Source: CAVVDY01 sp963819645 (lineage in GTDB: Bacteria; Acidobacteriota; Terriglobia; Terriglobales; Acidobacteriaceae). From it: DNA of 64,000 bases. The first letter of the stretch is position 1. The number at the start of each line of letters is the position of its first letter. The notes beneath the pieces were generated by a model. That model made no database searches. It had not been told where the DNA came from and was given only the letters and a program-made list of their open reading frames with translations. The position numbers were made by a program, and so were the translations under genes. The stretch covers positions 62,001-126,000 of the forward strand of contig CAWFWZ010000011.1 of NCBI GenBank assembly GCA_963819645.1. The letters run 5' to 3'. Below, piece by piece: positions 34,665 through 44,123 of the stretch.

Positions 34665-35102
34665 ATGTTTCGCGGCACGCATTTAACCCGGCTCGACGAC
34701 AAAGGGCGCCTCAAGGTGCCGGCGGAATTCAAGCGCCTGCTCGACGAGCGTTATGGAACGCAATTCTACATAACCAGCTGGGATGGCAAAAGTGCCAAAG
34801 TTTATCCCATGGAAGAGTGGGAGGCGATCGAGCGCAAGCTGGTCGCGCTGCCCACGTTCAATCCGGCAAAAGAGAAGTTGCTGAAGCGCACCAGTTATTA
34901 CGGCCAGACGGTGGAGTTCGATGGACAAGGTCGTCTGCTGCTGCCACAGATCATTCGCGAGTCGGCTGACTTGCGGGGCGAAGTGGCGGTCGGCGGACGG
35001 TTGACTCATCTGGAAGTTGCAAACGCGGAAGCACTCCGCAAGGAAGTGCAGGAGCCGTTTACTACCGAAGATGAAGAGACCCTGGGCGGGTTGGGCATAT
35101 AG
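34665..35102 (+). CDS. mraZ: Transcriptional regulator MraZ
   Basis: 145 residues. Two AbrB-like SpoVT domains occur. The first is MFRGTHLTRLDDKGRLKVPAEFKRLLDERYG, with the DDKGRLKVP signature. The second is VEFDGQGRLLLPQIIRESADLRGEVAVGG, with the DGQGRLLLP signature. MraZ forms a ring of subunits that binds direct repeats at the mra promoter and represses or tunes the division cluster. A matching repeat array is at 34474-34498. It is first in the cluster, 38 bases before rsmH. Confidence 0.95.
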   Translation: MFRGTHLTRLDDKGRLKVPAEFKRLLDERYGTQFYITSWDGKSAKVYPMEEWEAIERKLVALPTFNPAKEKLLKRTSYYGQTVEFDGQGRLLLPQIIRESADLRGEVAVGGRLTHLEVANAEALRKEVQEPFTTEDEETLGGLGI

Positions 35103-35140
35103 CGCGGCGGGTTCCATTCGCGATCTCGAGCGAGGAGTGA

Positions 35141-36097
35141 ATGGACAACGAGTTTCGAGAAACCGACAGCCCTCAAGAGGGCAGACATGGCGAGAGGGAA
35201 TTTGGCCATGTCCCGGTTCTTTTACAACCAGCGATCGAATTTCTAGCCGTACGGCGCGGCGGAACCTATATCGACGCGACTTTGGGCTTAGGCGGACACA
35301 GTTGGGAAATCGCAAAGCTCCTCGGCGCACAGGGTCGTTTGATTGGCTTCGATAAGGATCCGGCAGCGCTGGAGCGGGCGCGCGAGCGGCTGATGTCGCC
35401 TCCCACAGAGTGGGAGTCGGATTGGCCGACCATCGAGCTGGTGCATGCATCGTTTGCAGAAGTTGCGCAACATGTTGCGCCGGGCTCGGCGGATGGGCTG
35501 CTGGCTGACCTGGGGGTCAGCTCGATGCAGCTGCAGAATCCGGAGCGCGGATTTAGTTTTCAGGCCGATGGGCCCCTGGATATGCGGATGAATACGCAGG
35601 CGGGGCAGACGGCCGAACAAGTGGTAAACCGCTTCGACGAGCGCGAGCTTGCCGACGCGATTTACGAATTCGGTGAGGAAAGGAGGTCGCGGAGAATCGC
35701 CAGAGCCATTGTTCGGGCGCGGCCGATTACCACTACTGCGCAGCTTGCGCAGGTCGTATCGGCTGCGGCCCGGCCAATGAATCAAGCTGAGCGGCGAATT
35801 CATCCGGCGACCAAGACCTTTCAGGCTCTCCGAATTCTGGTGAACCGTGAACTTGAGGACCTGCAGGAGCTGCTTCGTGCGGAAGCTGCGCCGCAGGTCC
35901 TGCGAGCCGGCGGGAGGCTGGTGATCATCAGCTTCCACTCGCTGGAAGACCGGATTGTGAAAGACGCGTTACGGGACGGCGCTCGCGAGGGCAGGTACCA
36001 GGTGCTGACGAAAAAGCCCGTAACTGCCGAAGAACAAGAGATCGATCGCAATCCGCGGTCACGCAGCGCGAAGCTGCGGGCAGCGGAGAAGTTGTAA
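35141..36097 (+). CDS. rsmH: 16S rRNA (cytosine-1402-N4)-methyltransferase
   Basis: 318 residues with a GAGGAG ribosome site before the ATG. The SAM-binding motif is YIDATLGLGGHSWEIAKLL, followed by GFDKDPAAL. GLLADLGVSSMQLQNPERGFSF is the family signature, and LVIISFHSLEDRIVKDAL is the conserved C-terminal block. The enzyme methylates N4 of C1402 in the ribosomal P site. It sits between mraZ and ftsL as in most bacteria. It ends SRSAKLRAAEKL, a typical C-terminus. Confidence 0.96.
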   Translation: MDNEFRETDSPQEGRHGEREFGHVPVLLQPAIEFLAVRRGGTYIDATLGLGGHSWEIAKLLGAQGRLIGFDKDPAALERARERLMSPPTEWESDWPTIELVHASFAEVAQHVAPGSADGLLADLGVSSMQLQNPERGFSFQADGPLDMRMNTQAGQTAEQVVNRFDERELADAIYEFGEERRSRRIARAIVRARPITTTAQLAQVVSAAARPMNQAERRIHPATKTFQALRILVNRELEDLQELLRAEAAPQVLRAGGRLVIISFHSLEDRIVKDALRDGAREGRYQVLTKKPVTAEEQEIDRNPRSRSAKLRAAEKL

Positions 36098-36175
36098 CTT
36101 TCGAAGTTTTGCACATTTTCCACTGGATATCCACACGCTGTAGGACACAGGTTTTGCAGCGTAGGAGTTGCTGAA

Positions 36176-36670
36176 ATGGCAGCAGGAGTTCTGTACCCTA
36201 CTCTTACAATGTCGGAGCCCGCTGACACTGGCCTGCAGAACCTGCAGCCGGTCGGTACGTTTATTGGCACTCCGGAAATCTATTTTTCTAAGCGCATCGA
36301 CAATTCACGCGTGCTCCGGGTGGTGGATCCCAAGCGCCGGCGCGAACTTGCCTTGTTTGCCGGTGCGCTGAGCATTCTGCTGATGTTTGCCATGATTTAC
36401 GTGTGGCAGCACTTCAGCGCCATCGAGTACGGCTACAAGATCGAGCAGCTCAAGTCGGAGCGCGAAGCTATCGTGGAGTCGAATCGCGCATTGAAGCTGG
36501 AAGAGTCGTCGCTGCGCGATCTGTCGCGCATCGATCCGCTGGCGCGGCAGATGGGCTTGCAGCCTCCGACGGCGGGACAGTTGGAAATCATGGATGCCAG
36601 CGTGAATGATTCCGGAACACCGGTCATGGCGAAGGTGACCGGGATCATGGTGGTGTCAGCCCTGCAGTGA
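36176..36670 (+). CDS. ftsL: FtsL-like cell division protein
   Basis: 164 residues with TAGGAG upstream. A ~55-residue basic cytosolic tail precedes one membrane helix (about 58-79, ALFAGALSILLMFAMIYVWQ). A periplasmic coiled coil (YGYKIEQLKSEREAIVESNRALKLEESSL) and a short LSRIDPLARQMGLQPP block follow, as in FtsL. Length, topology and position between rsmH and ftsI identify it, although FtsL proteins share little sequence. It would form the FtsQLB bridge that activates the septal synthase FtsWI. The N-terminal tail is longer than in E. coli. Confidence 0.85.
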   Translation: MAAGVLYPTLTMSEPADTGLQNLQPVGTFIGTPEIYFSKRIDNSRVLRVVDPKRRRELALFAGALSILLMFAMIYVWQHFSAIEYGYKIEQLKSEREAIVESNRALKLEESSLRDLSRIDPLARQMGLQPPTAGQLEIMDASVNDSGTPVMAKVTGIMVVSALQ

Positions 36671-36737
36671 AACGGGGGGCTCTGTTGACGCTGGGAAATC
36701 GGTATCTGACGTTGTGGGATAGTGGCGGGGGACGGGT

Positions 36738-36906
36738 TTGAAAGGGCACGGCTTCAGCCGTGCCGCCAGAGCGCAAATTGGCCATGCGGCTTCAGCCGCT
36801 AAGGGAGGGCCGTTAGCGCGCAGCTCAAAAGCGAAGTCCCTCCGGCGGCTAAAGCCGTTGTCTTTCCTGCCTATGTGCCGGCACGGCTGAAGCCGTGCCC
36901 CTTCAA
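36738..36906. repeat. Palindromic element B, copy 1
   Basis: A 169-bp block bounded by near-perfect inverted ends (TTGAAAGGGCACGGC at 36738 and its complement GCCGTGCCCCTTCAA to 36906). Inside are further palindromes with the GGCTNNAGCC core: GGCACGGCTTCAGCCGTGCC (36745-36764), GCGGCTTCAGCCGC (36786-36799), CGGCTAAAGCCG (36845-36856) and GGCACGGCTGAAGCCGTGCC (36880-36899). It fills the space between ftsL and ftsI. Copy 2 is at 52557-52783. Confidence 0.75.
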
Positions 36907-36932
36907 GGCAGACTTAATTGTCGGAGTTCTTT

Positions 36933-39109
36933 TTGGCCACACGTCCCAAGCCCGAATCCAAGGTCCCCACCAAGCGGCTGCTGATGCTTGCCGGGCGTGC
37001 TCGTGCTGTGGATCGGCGGCGTCTGTTTCCGCCTGGTGCAGATGCAGGTGTTGCAGTACGGCGAGTGGGAGCAGCGGGCGCTACGTCAGCAGAGCCGCAC
37101 CATCACACGTCGAGCCGCGCCGAGGCGTCATCTACGATCGCAATGGTTCGGAGCTGGCGATGTCGATCGATGTGGATTCGATCTTCGCCGTCCCCAGCGA
37201 AATCCCTGAGCCCGAGACGACTGCCAGCATTCTCGGCAACGTTCTGCATCTCGATCCGCAGGAGATTGTGGCGCACATGAAGGCGTCGCGCAACTTTGCG
37301 TGGGTGTTGCGACGCGTGGACGCTGAGACCAGCGAGCGAGTCCGCGACCTCAACCTGAAGGGCATCTACTTCCGCAAAGAACCGAAGCGCTTTTATCCCA
37401 AGCGCGAGCTGGCGTCGCAGGTGCTGGGTTACGTTGGCATGGATGACGACGGGCTCGGCGGCATCGAGCAGGAATTCAACGACGATCTGGTGGGCATCCA
37501 GGGCCGCGAGTTGATCTCGGTCGACGCGCGCCGCAAGTGGTTCGGACGGGTTGAGCGCCAGCCCGAGCCGGGACAAAACGTGGTGCTCACCATCGACAGC
37601 ACCATCCAGTACATTGCCGAGAAGGAGCTGGCGCAGGGAATCGCCGACACCAAGGCGATTGCCGGGACCGTGGTAGTGCAGAATCCGCGCACCGGAGAAA
37701 TCCTGGCGCTGGCGAACTATCCCACGTTCAATCCCAACGTCTTTAACCAGGTTCCTAAAGAGGCGCTGAAGGATCGTGCGGTCAGCGATGTGTACGAGCC
37801 GGGCTCGGTATTCAAGACCGTGACGTACTCATCGGCGCTCGAGCAGCACCTGATCAAGCCTGATGATCGCATCGACTGCCAGAACGGTTCGATCAACGTT
37901 TTCGGCATGCAGATTCACGACCACGAGCGGCTGGGCACCATCACCATCGCCGAGGCTTATGCGCATTCCAGCGACGTGGCCGCAATCAAGGTCGGGATGA
38001 AGATGGGCGACGAGCGCTTCTATCACTACATCAAGGACTACGGTTTTGGCGCGACCACCGGTATTGAATTGCCGGGCGAGACCCGAGGGCTGTCGAAACC
38101 GGTGAACCGCTGGTCGAAGGTGTCGATCGGAGCGATCTCGATGGGACAGGAGATCGGCGTCACGCCATTGCAGATCATTTCGATGGTTTCGACAATTGCG
38201 AACGATGGAATTTACACGCCGCCGCGTATCGTGGCCGGCGAGCTGCCTCCGAATGCCGGCCCGAAAGAGGTGGTATTTCATCCGGCGCAGCAGCACCGCG
38301 TGATATCCGCCGAGACTGCCGTCACCATGAAGAAGATGATGGAAGGGGTGGTGGAATTCGGCACTGCGCGCCGTGCCGCGCTTGACGGCTATAGCGTCGC
38401 AGGTAAAACGGGCACCGCCCAGAAGGTCGACCCGAAGACCGGCACGTATTCCAAGACGAAATACATCGCGTCATTCGTGGGATTCTCGCCGGTCAACGAG
38501 CCGGCGCTGACCATCGCGGTAATTCTCGATTCAGCCGAGGGCTTGCATCAGGGCGGACAGGTATGCGCGCCGGTGTGGCGTCGCATCATGCAGCAGGTGC
38601 TGGAGTACAAGCACGTCCCGCACGACCTCGAGATCAAGGATGTGCGGCGCCAGACTGTGGTGGCTTCGGCAAAAGACATCGATGAAGGCTCAGACCATCT
38701 GGGTGCGCCGCTGATGATGGCTGACGACGCGAACAGCGGCACGACAACCGCAAAGGAAACGCCCGCTCCTGTTCCGGCGACCGGCGCAAAGATCGTCGAC
38801 GCCTCGGTGCGGCAGCCCCTGGGAGCTCCCGAAGCAGCTTCAACCACTTCCGAAATGCCTGTGTCTGACACTGTGGTACCCTCCGCCATCGATCCGCCCT
38901 CGGGCAAAGGTACGGTCATCGTGGATGTGAACAGTGGGCCGCTTGTGCCGTCCTTTGTGGGGAAAACCATGCGCGGCGCGGTTGAGACGGCGCAACAAAC
39001 GGGGCTGGAACTCAGCGTGATTGGCAGCGGGGTCGCGCGTCAGCAGTTTCCGGCACCCGGTAGCCATCTGCCGGCGGGACAGCGGGTAACGGTGCGCTTT
39101 ACGCGGTAG
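36933..39109 (+). CDS. ftsI: Penicillin-binding protein 3 / FtsI with PASTA domain, two frameshifts
   Basis: About 725 residues after repair. The TTG at 36933 follows GGAG by 7 bases. The N-terminus ATRPKPESKVPTKRLLMLAG joins LVLWIGGVCFRLVQMQVLQY (membrane anchor) after a slip near 36990. A second slip near 37108 leads to VEPRRGVIYDRNGSELA, the class B PBP start. Catalytic motifs are YEPGSVFK (SxxK, active serine), HSSDVA at the SxN place and AGKTGTAQ (KTG). A single PASTA domain forms the end (VPSFVGKTMRGAVETAQQTG). The enzyme cross-links septal peptidoglycan with FtsW. PASTA is unusual for a Gram-negative FtsI but is seen outside Proteobacteria. An essential gene broken twice points to sequencing errors. 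Confidence 0.9.
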
Positions 39110-39130
39110 TGCCGCCAAGGCTAAACAGAA

Positions 39131-39168
39131 AAAATCGGGGCAGCCCTTAGCGAGCTGCCCCTTTTCTC
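39131..39168. terminator. Bidirectional rho-independent terminator between ftsI and the PQQ-propeller gene
   Basis: GGGGCAGC (39137-39144), 9-base loop, GCTGCCCC (39154-39161) followed by TTTTCTCT on the plus strand. A run of A before the left arm (AGAAAAAATC) gives a U-run on the minus strand. It lies between two convergent stops (39109 and 39188), so it can end both transcripts and splits the dcw cluster after ftsI. Confidence 0.85.
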
Positions 39169-39187
39169 TAAATCGACTCTTTCCGAA

Positions 39188-40351
39188 TCACTGGCTCGGC
39201 AGACGGAAGGCGCACATACTTGTGCCGAGGCAGGGGGAGTACAGCACGCCATTAACCACGGCTGGCGAGCCGAAGTCTTTTACGTCGGGGTACGTCCAGA
39301 GCACCTGGCCTGTGGCCGCATTCAAAGCGGACAGTTGATCGGTCTCGACGTACACAACCCCATTCGCCACGATTGGGGGTCCGGCCGCTGAACCCATGTC
39401 GGAGTTCCATAGCTGCGCGCCCGTGCTTGCGTTCAAGGCGGACACAAAGGAGGTGCTGTGACCGAGATCGTTCCAACCGATGTACAACACTCCGTTGGCG
39501 AGTGCCGGTGAGGAAATGTTGATCTGAATCCTCGCGTTATCCCAGATAAACGCGCCCGTGACGGCATTCAAGGCAAACATCCCCACATCAGAAGCTACGT
39601 AAACAACACCCTCGAAGACTGTCGGGGTTGTGAAAGCCCCGCGCCCTCCAGTTACAAACGTCCAGAGGAGAACGCCCGTATGGGCATTCAGCGCGTATAC
39701 ATGCGCGTCGCTCCCGACGACGTAGACCAGGCCGTTAACGACCGCTGGCGCCTGTCCTCCGCCCATCGGCAATGCGTATTTCCAGAGCAGTACGCCAGTC
39801 TTGGCGTCGAGGGCGTAGAGATTGCTGTCCTCGGAACTGATGTAAACGACTCCGCTGTCAACCGTGGGCGATGTGTCGACGATGCCGCCTGTTGTGTACC
39901 TCCATAGAAGCTCGCCGGTGGCGGCGTTCAAGGCGTACACGTTGTAATCAGTTGCACCGAAGTAAACCGCACCATTCACCACGGCGGGCGCAGCGGCACT
40001 ACCTATCTCAGAATGCGTGTCATATTTCCACCAGAGTGCTCCGGTTGTGGCATTCACGGCATATAGATTTCCATCTTCGTCCCCGAAATAGACAGTGCCA
40101 TTGACTACTATCGGCGCGGTGGTAGCGAGTGCGCTCGGATAGAACCAAGCCCTCACCAGACTGCCGACGTTGTTGGCGTTCAGGTGATTTTCATAAGGGT
40201 TGTAGCCGGTGTGACACACATCGAAGTGGACCGTCGGCCAGTTGATGTAGAGCGCGGTGTTCGGGCCGCCGCAGCGGGTGACCCCTTGGGCTGAAGCCAG
40301 CGATGCAGTCAACGTCAGCAGGACTAGAGTACAAAGAGTTTTGATCTTCAC
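39188..40351 (-). CDS. Secreted PQQ-type beta-propeller protein (BamB-like fold)
   Basis: 387 residues from the GTG at 40351, chosen because a signal peptide follows at once (VKIKTLCTLVLLTLTASLASAQ) and AAGAGG precedes it. The mature part is built of about seven ~40-residue repeats with the consensus VVNG-VYFG--D--VYALNA-TG-LLW-Y, each ending in the tryptophan-docking TG-LLW. No dehydrogenase active-site Asp/PQQ ligands are apparent. It is probably a periplasmic scaffold or outer-membrane-associated protein rather than an enzyme. The gene lies in reverse orientation inside the dcw cluster, an insertion relative to the usual ftsI-murE order. Confidence 0.85.
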   Translation of the reverse strand: MKIKTLCTLVLLTLTASLASAQGVTRCGGPNTALYINWPTVHFDVCHTGYNPYENHLNANNVGSLVRAWFYPSALATTAPIVVNGTVYFGDEDGNLYAVNATTGALWWKYDTHSEIGSAAAPAVVNGAVYFGATDYNVYALNAATGELLWRYTTGGIVDTSPTVDSGVVYISSEDSNLYALDAKTGVLLWKYALPMGGGQAPAVVNGLVYVVGSDAHVYALNAHTGVLLWTFVTGGRGAFTTPTVFEGVVYVASDVGMFALNAVTGAFIWDNARIQINISSPALANGVLYIGWNDLGHSTSFVSALNASTGAQLWNSDMGSAAGPPIVANGVVYVETDQLSALNAATGQVLWTYPDVKDFGSPAVVNGVLYSPCLGTSMCAFRLPSQ

Positions 40352-40666
40352 GACTGACCTCTTGGGGGTGAGACTTTGCTGAAATCCCGGTGCTTGTGCC
40401 GCAGAAAGGGGACGCAAAACCGCGATTATCCCATTGTTGCGAATAAAGGCAACGGAATTCGGCAGCGTGAAGATTAATTTTGCCGCTCGCCTCGTCAGTT
40501 GCATGTTCGTGCTTCGGGTTTGCGAGAACGTGTCGTCGAAAGCGTAAGCGCAGTACCCGCGTGAGACCAGCGCCTGGGCAAGTCGCCTGGAGCGCCGCTA
40601 AGTCTAAGATGGATACGTAATCGTCTATTCATTCTGCCGCTGGATAACAATCAAGGAGTTCCTCTC

Positions 40667-42432
40667 ATGAAGGGGCCGTGTGCTGCCGCTTGCCTTACCG
40701 TCCTTGTCGCCTTATCGCTCTTTAGCCATGCAGCCGATACCACCGCGGATGCGCAATTTAAATCGATTTACGAGAAGGAATGGGCGTGGCGCCAGGCGCA
40801 GCGGGGCGAGGAAGACGATGATGGAGCGCCCGCTCACAGAAAGGTCCAGGCACAACTTCCCAAGGTCGATGCGGCAACGCAGGAGGCCAAGCTGGTCTAT
40901 TGGACGGACGTCTTGCAGCAGCTCGACGGTATCAAGGCTTCGTCCCTGTCGCCCGCAGAGCAGATCAACTACGCCGTGTACCGCGCGCAGATCCAGGGAC
41001 TGGTGAACAGCCAGAAGTTTCGCGAATACGAGATGCCGTTCAACTCCGATTCGGCCTTCTGGTCAGGCATCACGTACACGCCGCGCCAGCCATTTCATAC
41101 CCTGGCGGACTACAACAACTACCTTTCGCAACTGAATGACATTCCGCGCTTCTTCAACGAAGAAACCGCCAACATGCGCGCCGGATCGAAGCGCGGCTTC
41201 ACGCCTCCGCAGGTAACGCTGGTGGGGCGCGATTCGTCGATCGCCTCAATCGCGAACGCCAAGACTCCCGAAGACACCGTCTTCTACGAGCCGTTCAAGA
41301 AGATGCCGGCCAACATTCCCGCAGCCGAGCAGGCGAAGCTGCGCGAACAAGCCGCCAAGGTGATTCGCGACAAGGTGATGCCGGCCTATGCTGAACTGCT
41401 GAAGTTTGTGCGCGACGAATATATTCCTAATGCGCGCAAGACCCTCGCGGCGGAAGATTTGCCCGACGGCAAGGCGTACTACCAGTCGCAGATCCTTGAC
41501 TACACCACGACGAACCTGACACCGGCGCAGATTCACCAGATCGGCCTCGACGAGATGGCGAAGATTCGCGCCGAGATGCTGGCCACCATGAAGCAGACGG
41601 GATTCAACGGAGAATTGCCGGCATTCCTGCACTTCCTGCGCACCGATCCGCAGTTCTATGCCAAGACGCCGGAGGAGTTGCTGATGCGGGCGGCCTAGAT
41701 CGCCAAGGAGTTCGACGGCAAGGCGTCGCAGTACTTCGGTTATCTGCCGCGCGAGCGCTTCGCCATCAAGCCGGTGCCGGCCGATCAGGCGCCCTTCTAC
41801 ACCAGTGCTCGCGGCGGTCCGGGCGTCTACCTGGTGAATACCTACGACCTGCCGTCGCGTCCTCTATATAGCCTTCCCGCGCTGACGCTGCACGAGTCCG
41901 CGCCGGGGCACGCGTTCCAAATTCCGATCGCGATGGAGCACAAGAACCTGCCGCGCTTCCGCCAGGGACTACATTTCGGCCTACGGCGAAGGTTGGGCGC
42001 TCTACTGCGAACGCCTCGGCACCGAGATGGGGATGTACCACACGCCGTACGAAACCTTCGGCATGCTGAGCTACCAGGCGTGGCGAGCGGCACGTCTGGT
42101 GGTCGACACCGGCATCCATTCGCAGGGCTGGACGCGCGAGCAGGCCCAGCAATACATGCGCGACAACACGGCGCTGTCCGATCACGAGATCGAAACCGAA
42201 GTCGATCGCTACATTTCGTGGCCCGGCCAGGCGCTCTCGTATTACCTGGGTGAGATGTCGATTCAGAAAAGCCGCCGCAAGGCCGAACAGGCGTTGGGCG
42301 AGAAGTTCAACATTCGCGCCTTCCACGACTCGGTTCTGGAGCTAGGGTCGGTGCCGCTGCCGGTGCTGGAAGCAGCACATCGACAAATTTATCCAGGCAG
42401 GAGGCAAGGGACCTTATCCGGATATGGAGTAG
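40667..42432 (+). CDS. DUF885 exported hydrolase, interrupted by one stop and two frameshifts
   Basis: About 588 residues when read through. AAGGAG precedes the ATG, and a signal peptide (MKGPCAAACLTVLVALSLFSHA) is present. The frame has TAG at 41696-41698 where relatives have a Glu codon (RAA-stop-IAKEFDGKA). It continues in the same frame with KPVPADQAPFYTSA and LTLHESAPGHAFQI, the HExxxGH metal motif. It slips near 41970 to reach AYGEGWALYCERLG and again near 42380 to end LEQHIDKFIQAGGKGPYPDME. DUF885 proteins are predicted zinc hydrolases of the periplasm. The gene lies between the reversed propeller gene and murE. The nonsense change is a substitution, so real inactivation cannot be excluded. 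Confidence 0.8.
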
Positions 42433-42614
42433 GCGGCCCGAGCGTTCGATCTGGAGGATAAGGGGCTTGGGGCGGCAGCAGCCCGAAGGGCGCCATTTGT
42501 TTTAGCGGTGGGCGTAAGCCCGCGGTAGGCGATCTCCCCCGTCCCATTTCGGTAACTGTTCACAGGTCGCGGTACGCCCTTCTCGTCCGCACGCGAGCTT
42601 ATAATCCCCTCAGA

Positions 42615-44123
42615 ATGAACTTTCTAAAGCTGCTGGACGGGGCGGAATACATCGCTCAGCAGGGCGACCCTGCCATCGCTGGACTCGACTACGACAGCCG
42701 TCGGGTCAAGCCGGGATGGTGCTTCGTCGCCATGAAGGGCGACACCACGGACGGCAACCTTTATATAGACAAGGCGATTGCGGCAGGCGCGATTGCCATT
42801 GTGAGCGATTCGTTACCGCCACGACCGGGTATTTCGTGGGCGCAGGTGACAAATGGACGCCGCGCACTGGCTCGTCTGAGCGCCAACTTCTATCATCGCC
42901 CGGCGGAGAAGCTCAAAATCACCGGCATCACCGGGACCAATGGCAAGACCACGACATCATTCATCCTGCACCGCATGCTGCAAGCGGCCAAGCGCAAGAC
43001 AATGCTGCTGGGTACGGTGGAATATCGAATCGGCGACGAGATTTTACCGTCGCCGCATACTACGCCCGAGTCGCTGGAGCTGAATCAACTGTTCGCCCGC
43101 GCTCTCAACGCCGGATGTACGGAAGCGGTAATGGAGGTTTCATCGCACGCGCTGGAGCAGGGAAGGGTGTACGGGATCCCGTTCGACGTGGCGCTGTTCA
43201 CCAATCTCACGCGCGACCATCTCGACTATCACCAGACGATGGAGAACTACTTCGCGGCGAAAACGATTTTGTTCAAGGGCTCGGGAGTCGAGCCGCCTCG
43301 CGCCGCCGTCGTGAACATCGAAGATCCGTACGGGCAAGAACTTTTGAAACTCTGCAAGAAGCAGGAAGAGCTGATTACGTACGGCGTTGATAAGGGCGAC
43401 TTCCACGCGCGCGACATTAAGATCGAGCACAACGGCGTGCAGTTCACGCTGGTGACGCCGCAGGGCGAGCTTCCGATTTATACTCCGCTGCTGGGGCGGG
43501 TGAACTTATATAACCTGATTGCTGCATCGGCGGCGGCCTACGCGCGCGATGTCGATTTCACGGCGATGGCCGAGGCGGCTGACCAGATCGCGCAGATCGC
43601 CGGACGCTTCGAGCGAGTCGATGCCGGGCAGCCGTTCACCGTCATCGTCGACTACGCGCACACGCCCGACGCGCTGCTCAACCTGACGGCGTTGGCACGC
43701 GACTTCGTTCAGCAACGCGGTGGGCCTGGCCGGGTGATCACGGTGTTCGGCTGCGGAGGCGATCGCGATCGCAGCAAGCGTCCGATGATGGGCGAGGCGG
43801 CAGGGAATGGCAGCGACTTCGTCGTCCTGACCAGCGACAATCCGCGCAGCGAGAACCCGGTGGACATCATGAATGACGCCATGCCGGGAATTCAGCGCAG
43901 CGGCGCCAAGTACACGCTTGAGCCGAGTCGCAAGAAAGCGATTGAATTGGCGATCAATGAGGCGCACGCCGGAGACATCGTTCTGATCGCCGGCAAGGGC
44001 CACGAGAAGATTCAAGTCACGCGCGAGGGCACGTTGCCGTTCGACGATGTGCAGGTCGCGCGCGCCGCGCTGGAGCACGCAGGATACGGGTGCATCACGA
44101 CAGCCCATCCTGCCACCGTATGA
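42615..44123 (+). CDS. murE: UDP-MurNAc-Ala-Glu:meso-diaminopimelate ligase
   Basis: 502 residues. The P-loop GTNGKTTT is at 107-114. TTPESLELNQLF and EVSSHALEQGRV are Mur-ligase signatures, and the carbamylated-Lys region is LDYHQTMENYFAAK. The C-terminal domain has FGCGGDRDRSKRPMMG. DNPRSENP is the DNPR motif that selects meso-diaminopimelate rather than lysine. The enzyme adds the third residue of the peptidoglycan stem peptide in the cytosol. Its stop overlaps the murF start (ATGA), so the two are coupled. Confidence 0.97.
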   Translation: MNFLKLLDGAEYIAQQGDPAIAGLDYDSRRVKPGWCFVAMKGDTTDGNLYIDKAIAAGAIAIVSDSLPPRPGISWAQVTNGRRALARLSANFYHRPAEKLKITGITGTNGKTTTSFILHRMLQAAKRKTMLLGTVEYRIGDEILPSPHTTPESLELNQLFARALNAGCTEAVMEVSSHALEQGRVYGIPFDVALFTNLTRDHLDYHQTMENYFAAKTILFKGSGVEPPRAAVVNIEDPYGQELLKLCKKQEELITYGVDKGDFHARDIKIEHNGVQFTLVTPQGELPIYTPLLGRVNLYNLIAASAAAYARDVDFTAMAEAADQIAQIAGRFERVDAGQPFTVIVDYAHTPDALLNLTALARDFVQQRGGPGRVITVFGCGGDRDRSKRPMMGEAAGNGSDFVVLTSDNPRSENPVDIMNDAMPGIQRSGAKYTLEPSRKKAIELAINEAHAGDIVLIAGKGHEKIQVTREGTLPFDDVQVARAALEHAGYGCITTAHPATV

